From: Verrucomicrobiaceae bacterium
Lineage (GTDB): Bacteria > Verrucomicrobiota > Verrucomicrobiia > Verrucomicrobiales > Verrucomicrobiaceae
Reading direction: 5' to 3'
DNA: 64,000 bases
Assembly (NCBI GenBank): GCA_027484445.1
Contig: JAIXSY010000025.1
Location: 186,001 to 250,000 of the forward strand
The notes under the pieces were generated by a model. The model worked only from the letters and a program-made list of their open reading frames with translations, did not search any database and was not told the origin of the DNA. Position 1 is the stretch's first letter, and each line of letters starts with the position of its first letter. Below, one piece after another: positions 60,071 to 64,000 of the stretch. Made by a program: the position numbers and the translations under genes.

Positions 60071-63000
60071 ATGAGTCGAACTGAATGCCTGCGCTTTGCT
60101 TGGCTGCCTCCTCTGGTCTTGGCAGCTTTTTTGGGATGGATGATGGTGTCCAGTCCACCGACAGAATCCTCCGTTTCTGAGCAGCCAGCAGCCTCTGCCA
60201 AAGCCCCTGCGACTGAGCCCCAGTCAGCCAGTGCCGAACCGCCCCAGATCGAACCTCCCGCGCCTCCTTCCCCGCAGACCGAGCCTCCAGCCGAGGATCG
60301 ACTGCAAGCATGGCTCAGCGACTACGCGAAAGCTGATGCCACGCAGCGCACCGCAATGCTGCCTCAGGGCCTTGCTTTGGCCAAAACCCGCCGCAGCCGC
60401 ATGGCACGTCTGATTCTGGAAGACCCCGAGCAGGCACTGCGCGAAAGCCTGCCGCTGCATCTGTTCGCTGCCCTCCCAGATGAGCTGCGCCCCGAAGTAG
60501 AGACACCCTTCAGTGAACTGGCGAGCTATCGCTACTACCCCGTGTGCCAGGCTCCCGCAGGCACGCCAGACTCCATCGCACAACTTTCGCTGCAACAAGG
60601 CGAGGTCGATGCACACACGTATGGCCGCCGTGGCGAACTGATGAGCAAGGACCGTCTTCCCGTGCAAGGCATCACCTTGGAAGGTCAGGCAGCCGTTCAC
60701 GATCAGCCACTGCGCGTGCTGGAATCCGCCGAAATCGTGGCCGCAAGGCAGCTTTATCCCTCCGCATCCCCAGCTGCCGAACGCAGCTTTTTGACGGGAA
60801 AAACAATCTCTGGAGCTCCCGTCGTGGCTTTGGGGGGAGGTCAGCTTTTCAGCTTCGCGAGTGAGGAGGAAGTGGCTCAGGTGAACGAGGCCTTACGTCA
60901 GATGGAGCAACTGCCAGGGCCGAAGGCGGGTTCGGACGCTCTGTTTCATCAGGGCAAAGCGGCCGCTGGCAGCACGAGTGCGGGTTTTGACCTGAACGCA
61001 GCCCTGATCGCAGAGCAGGCTCAGGCTAGCCAATGGACGGAAACCGAAAAACGAGTCTTCATCATCCGCGTGGACTTCAGCGACCGAATCGGTGCCTCTC
61101 ATACCCAGCAGGCGACTTTGGACGTGCTGAATGGAATCGTCTCCCCACAGATCCGCGCCATGTCGTATGGCAAAACCTGGATCAATGCGGAAGTCAGCGC
61201 GAATGTTTACCGGATGCCGCAAACCTCTGCCTGGTATGTGAATGGCACGGCGGGCGATAGCCGAAACAACGAACTGCTGAGGGATGCGCGAAACACCTTT
61301 CGCAATCTGCGCGCAGGCGGTGACGCCACGGTGAATCTAGGACCAGTCAGTAGCACTGGCACCGGGGCCAGCAATGGTCTCGGCAACTATGACATCGTCG
61401 GCGTGCTCTTCACTAACTTAAACATGCGCAGCGGTTTTGTTTACGGGGGGCTGGCTGGTGGGGGCGACCTATGGATGCAGGGGAACATCCATGATGACAT
61501 TTTCACCCATGAATTCGGGCACAACTACGGCCTCGGTCACGCCAGTCTTTGGCAAACGACAGACAACAGCGCACTCGGCACAGGCAGCAACGTCGAATAT
61601 GGGGATGAATTCGACATCATGGGAGATGGCCTGCTGCCCAGGGGCCACTTTCACCCACAGGCAAAGGCGCTGCTGAATTGGCTGACCCCGAGCGAGTGGA
61701 CAGACACCACCGCTGCGGGTTCTGGCACCTATCGGTTGCGGCGGATTGATAGCCAGTTCACCACAGGCTCCCCACGCGGGCTGCGCATCACCCGCAGCGC
61801 GACAGCCCCGAACCAACAGTATCTCTGGCTGGGCTATCGCCCTGGCTACAGCAGCATCCCGCGCCTGAACCGCGGCGCTTACCTAGTGTGGCAGCGACCT
61901 GGGCAGAGCCGCAGCTGGCTGGTGGATACCACGCCCACCACCAGCGGGATGCTGCTGGATGCACCGATTGCTCTCGGGCAGACCTTTGCAGACACGACCT
62001 CCCGCGCGTTCATCACGCCTCTGGCTGTCGGGGGTAGCGGCGATGAAGCCTGGCTCGATGTGCGGGTGAATTACGGCCCCTTCGCAGGCAATGCTGCCCC
62101 AACCATTGGCAGCATCAGCGGCCCGACAACCGTGGCCGCCCGGCAGATGAATACCTACTCCATCACCGCTTCAGATGTGAACACCGACACGCTGGCCTAT
62201 GCCTGGAATCCAGGCACCCATGTTGTGCCTGACAATGCCTCCACCCTTTCCCAAAGCTGGACCGTGGGCGGCACCTACACTCTGGCGGTGACGGTCAGTG
62301 ATATGAAAGGCGGTACCGCCACGGCCAACCGCGTGATCACCGTGACTGATCCACTGAACAGCTGGACATCCACGAGCCTCGGCACTTCCTATTTTTTCCG
62401 TGAGTTGATTCATGCCGATGGCCGCTTCGTGACGATGGGCTTTCTAGGAGAGACCTTCCTGAGTTGGGATGGCGTAACGTGGACGAATGTCGGCACGGTT
62501 TCTGAGCTCCAAGACATGAAGCTAGCCCACGGTGCTGGCACGTTTGTCGCCGTTGGCCGAATGCAGAGCCAAGCTAGCACAGGACAGATCTTATGGTCAC
62601 CCGATGGCCGCAGATGGTCACGCGCCAATTTCCCGACTGGCATCAAATCACTGTTGGACGTGAGCTATGGCGACAACCGCTTCTTGGCTGTGGGTCAGGA
62701 TGGGACTGTCCTGAGCTCTGAAGACGGTCAAAACTGGACGCTAACCCTCGCGAGTACGGAGCCTGATTTCGGCCATGTGATCTGGACTGGCAGCCAGTGG
62801 ATCGGGATCTCCAGGCACCCCACCAGCGGCAGCCGGGAGATTGTCTGGACTTCTGTCGATGGCGTCACTTGGACACAACGGCGCTCCCTAGAGGTGGATG
62901 TGTATGACCTGCATGTGCAGGACGGGCGCTGCATCGCCGCCTGCTGGTACTCAAACCTTCTTTTCACCGACGATCATGGACTCAACTGGCAAGAGGCAAC

Positions 63001-64000
63001 GATGCCCACGGGCACGATCTGGTCCACGAACGATCTAGCCAGCGCGCCTGATGGCACACTGGTCTGCCTAGGTCGTGCCATGGACGAAAGCGGCACGCCT
63101 TCTGCCTTCTTGGTATCGACGGACCGTGGCGGAACTTGGTCGCGTGCCGCAGGCAATCAAGAGCTAGCTAGCAATGCGTATGCGCTAGCCTATGGAGCGG
63201 GACGTTTCGTGACGGTGGAAGACAACGGCGTGGTCCAGCGCAGTGGTTTGCTTTTCCCCACCAATGCAGCACCCATCGCGAACTTTACCTCAGCCCCTCC
63301 GACCGGGCAGGCCCGTCAGCCCATCAGCTTCACGGCAACTGCAACGGACACTGAGAATGACACGCTGAGCTATTATTGGGACTTTGGAGTTCAGGGAGAA
63401 ACGGTCACGGGTGCTGACATCAGCCCTAGCTTTGCCTTTGGCGGCACCTACTCGTTGACCCTGAGGGTCAGCGATGGGCGCGGCGGCATCGCCACCCTGA
63501 ACCATACCCTGACGGTTAGCGATCCAGCACGCAGCTTCACCCGCAGACTGAATGTGGCCAGCTCGGGAGACTTTCAAGCCATCGCATCAGGCGGTGGTCG
63601 TGTGGTGGCTGTTGGCTCACTGTTTTTTGGTAGTTTCAACGGTCCATGGGCTTGGTCCACCGACGGCACGACCTGGACGACGGGTAGCCTAGGCGACAAT
63701 CGCTCTCTGTTCTCGCTAACGCACGATGGCGTGCGCTTCATCGGCGCTGGCAGACGCTATGAATTAACTGCGCCTGTAGGCTGGCGGGGTTGGATTGCCA
63801 GCTCAACCAATGGATCGGACTGGACGGAGAGCCATTACTCTGGCGCGCCTCTGCAGGCGATTGCTTTTGGCAATGGGGTCTATCTGGCAGCTGGACAGAG
63901 CGGTCGCCTTTTGCGCTCGACCAATGGATCCAGCTGGAGCGAGGTGACGATCTCAGGTGTCACCTCTTCCGTGACCTTTGCAGGTCTAGCCTGGAATGGG
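60071..64000 (+). CDS. Large secreted metzincin-type protease with PKD and beta-propeller-like repeats (3' end outside window)
   Basis: An open frame of 1310 codons that runs off the window. After a signal/anchor (AWLPPLVLAAFLGWMMV) comes a Pro/Glu-rich spacer, then a pro-region. The catalytic domain carries THEFGHNYGLGHASLW: a metzincin HExxHxxGxxH with His480, Glu481, His484 and His490. The Met-turn EYGDEFDIMG follows (Met517), close to M6/M11-type peptidases. After ~residue 670 there is a PKD-like domain (DVNTDTLAYAWNPG...TVGGTYTLAVTVSD), a repeat region of WxxxDGxxWxxV blades (WSPDGRRWSR, SEDGQNWTL, SVDGVTWTQ), a second PKD domain (TENDTLSYYWDFGVQGETV) and more blades. The C-terminus is missing. 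It probably degrades extracellular or surface protein. Confidence 0.85.
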   Translation, partial: MSRTECLRFAWLPPLVLAAFLGWMMVSSPPTESSVSEQPAASAKAPATEPQSASAEPPQIEPPAPPSPQTEPPAEDRLQAWLSDYAKADATQRTAMLPQGLALAKTRRSRMARLILEDPEQALRESLPLHLFAALPDELRPEVETPFSELASYRYYPVCQAPAGTPDSIAQLSLQQGEVDAHTYGRRGELMSKDRLPVQGITLEGQAAVHDQPLRVLESAEIVAARQLYPSASPAAERSFLTGKTISGAPVVALGGGQLFSFASEEEVAQVNEALRQMEQLPGPKAGSDALFHQGKAAAGSTSAGFDLNAALIAEQAQASQWTETEKRVFIIRVDFSDRIGASHTQQATLDVLNGIVSPQIRAMSYGKTWINAEVSANVYRMPQTSAWYVNGTAGDSRNNELLRDARNTFRNLRAGGDATVNLGPVSSTGTGASNGLGNYDIVGVLFTNLNMRSGFVYGGLAGGGDLWMQGNIHDDIFTHEFGHNYGLGHASLWQTTDNSALGTGSNVEYGDEFDIMGDGLLPRGHFHPQAKALLNWLTPSEWTDTTAAGSGTYRLRRIDSQFTTGSPRGLRITRSATAPNQQYLWLGYRPGYSSIPRLNRGAYLVWQRPGQSRSWLVDTTPTTSGMLLDAPIALGQTFADTTSRAFITPLAVGGSGDEAWLDVRVNYGPFAGNAAPTIGSISGPTTVAARQMNTYSITASDVNTDTLAYAWNPGTHVVPDNASTLSQSWTVGGTYTLAVTVSDMKGGTATANRVITVTDPLNSWTSTSLGTSYFFRELIHADGRFVTMGFLGETFLSWDGVTWTNVGTVSELQDMKLAHGAGTFVAVGRMQSQASTGQILWSPDGRRWSRANFPTGIKSLLDVSYGDNRFLAVGQDGTVLSSEDGQNWTLTLASTEPDFGHVIWTGSQWIGISRHPTSGSREIVWTSVDGVTWTQRRSLEVDVYDLHVQDGRCIAACWYSNLLFTDDHGLNWQEATMPTGTIWSTNDLASAPDGTLVCLGRAMDESGTPSAFLVSTDRGGTWSRAAGNQELASNAYALAYGAGRFVTVEDNGVVQRSGLLFPTNAAPIANFTSAPPTGQARQPISFTATATDTENDTLSYYWDFGVQGETVTGADISPSFAFGGTYSLTLRVSDGRGGIATLNHTLTVSDPARSFTRRLNVASSGDFQAIASGGGRVVAVGSLFFGSFNGPWAWSTDGTTWTTGSLGDNRSLFSLTHDGVRFIGAGRRYELTAPVGWRGWIASSTNGSDWTESHYSGAPLQAIAFGNGVYLAAGQSGRLLRSTNGSSWSEVTISGVTSSVTFAGLAWNG

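Noticed and set aside
1..64000. CRISPR arrays, insertion sequences, integrases, prophage or restriction-type defence genes
   Set aside because: None seen on either strand; repeats found are protein-coding (LRR, DPFGA, propeller blades) or short palindromes.

Overview
The window comes from the chromosome of a member of the Verrucomicrobiota, most like Verrucomicrobiaceae or Prosthecobacter. The main evidence is two PSD1-type 'planctomycete cytochrome' proteins (DUF1549/DUF1553), a DUF1501 protein, a DUF1552 protein, two PEP-CTERM-tailed exported proteins, many Pro/Ala-rich envelope proteins, and start regions that mostly lack Shine-Dalgarno sequences. No phage, transposon, CRISPR array or rRNA is visible. 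The DNA reads as an ordinary chromosomal segment rich in exported proteins.

Layout. 1-7.4 kb: the 3' part of gyrB, a gene-poor decayed stretch, a dipeptidyl-peptidase-IV-like enzyme with an extra N-terminal domain, and a PSD1 cytochrome. 7.4-14.8 kb: an AT-rich intergenic region, two PEP-CTERM proteins (one a haloperoxidase relative that has lost most vanadate ligands), an AraC regulator divergent from a large secreted protein, then cdaA (c-di-AMP synthase) overlapping a tiny CdaR-like membrane peptide. 15-21 kb: a PQQ-type beta-propeller, the pyruvate dehydrogenase E2 subunit, a frameshifted Uma2 gene, a leucine-rich-repeat protein and the CCA-adding enzyme. 21-28.9 kb: a LolA-like protein paired with an RND/MMPL transporter carrying a C-terminal cyclic-nucleotide-binding domain, a dihaem peroxidase, an L,D-transpeptidase/upp pair, a lipoate ligase and a gamma-glutamylcyclotransferase-like protein.

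28.9-41 kb: tail-specific protease, GntP permease, DUF1826 protein, GlsB-like protein, DUF4340 protein, nucleotide-sugar epimerase, an Hsp70 overlapping fabD, and metK with a strong terminator. 41-46 kb: a compact operon of a FadR-type GntR regulator, a DUF1501 protein and a PSD1 cytochrome, preceded by a perfect TGGTCTGACCA operator-like palindrome. 46-54.2 kb: a coiled-coil membrane protein, a GlcD-like flavoprotein, an orphan DUF1552 protein, a lipoprotein/zincin/GYF_2 cluster, tRNA-Ser(GCT), and a cluster of two related membrane-anchored coiled-coil proteins with a small lipoprotein. 54.3-64 kb: a fused circularly permuted ATP-grasp/alpha-E protein followed by a transglutaminase, a solo PSCyt1 cytochrome, an orphan histidine kinase, and the start of a very large secreted metzincin with PKD and propeller-like repeats that runs off the window.

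Functionally the window mixes housekeeping (gyrB, E2, CCA enzyme, fabD, metK, upp, tRNA-Ser) with envelope biology and the polymer-degradation machinery typical of the phylum. The most interesting features are new domain arrangements of known families (RND-cNBD, S9B with an extra N-terminal domain, PSD1 with an F5/8C insertion, pseudo-haloperoxidase, micro-CdaR) and the uncharacterised coiled-coil cluster at 52-54.2 kb. No clearly new defence or mobile system was found.
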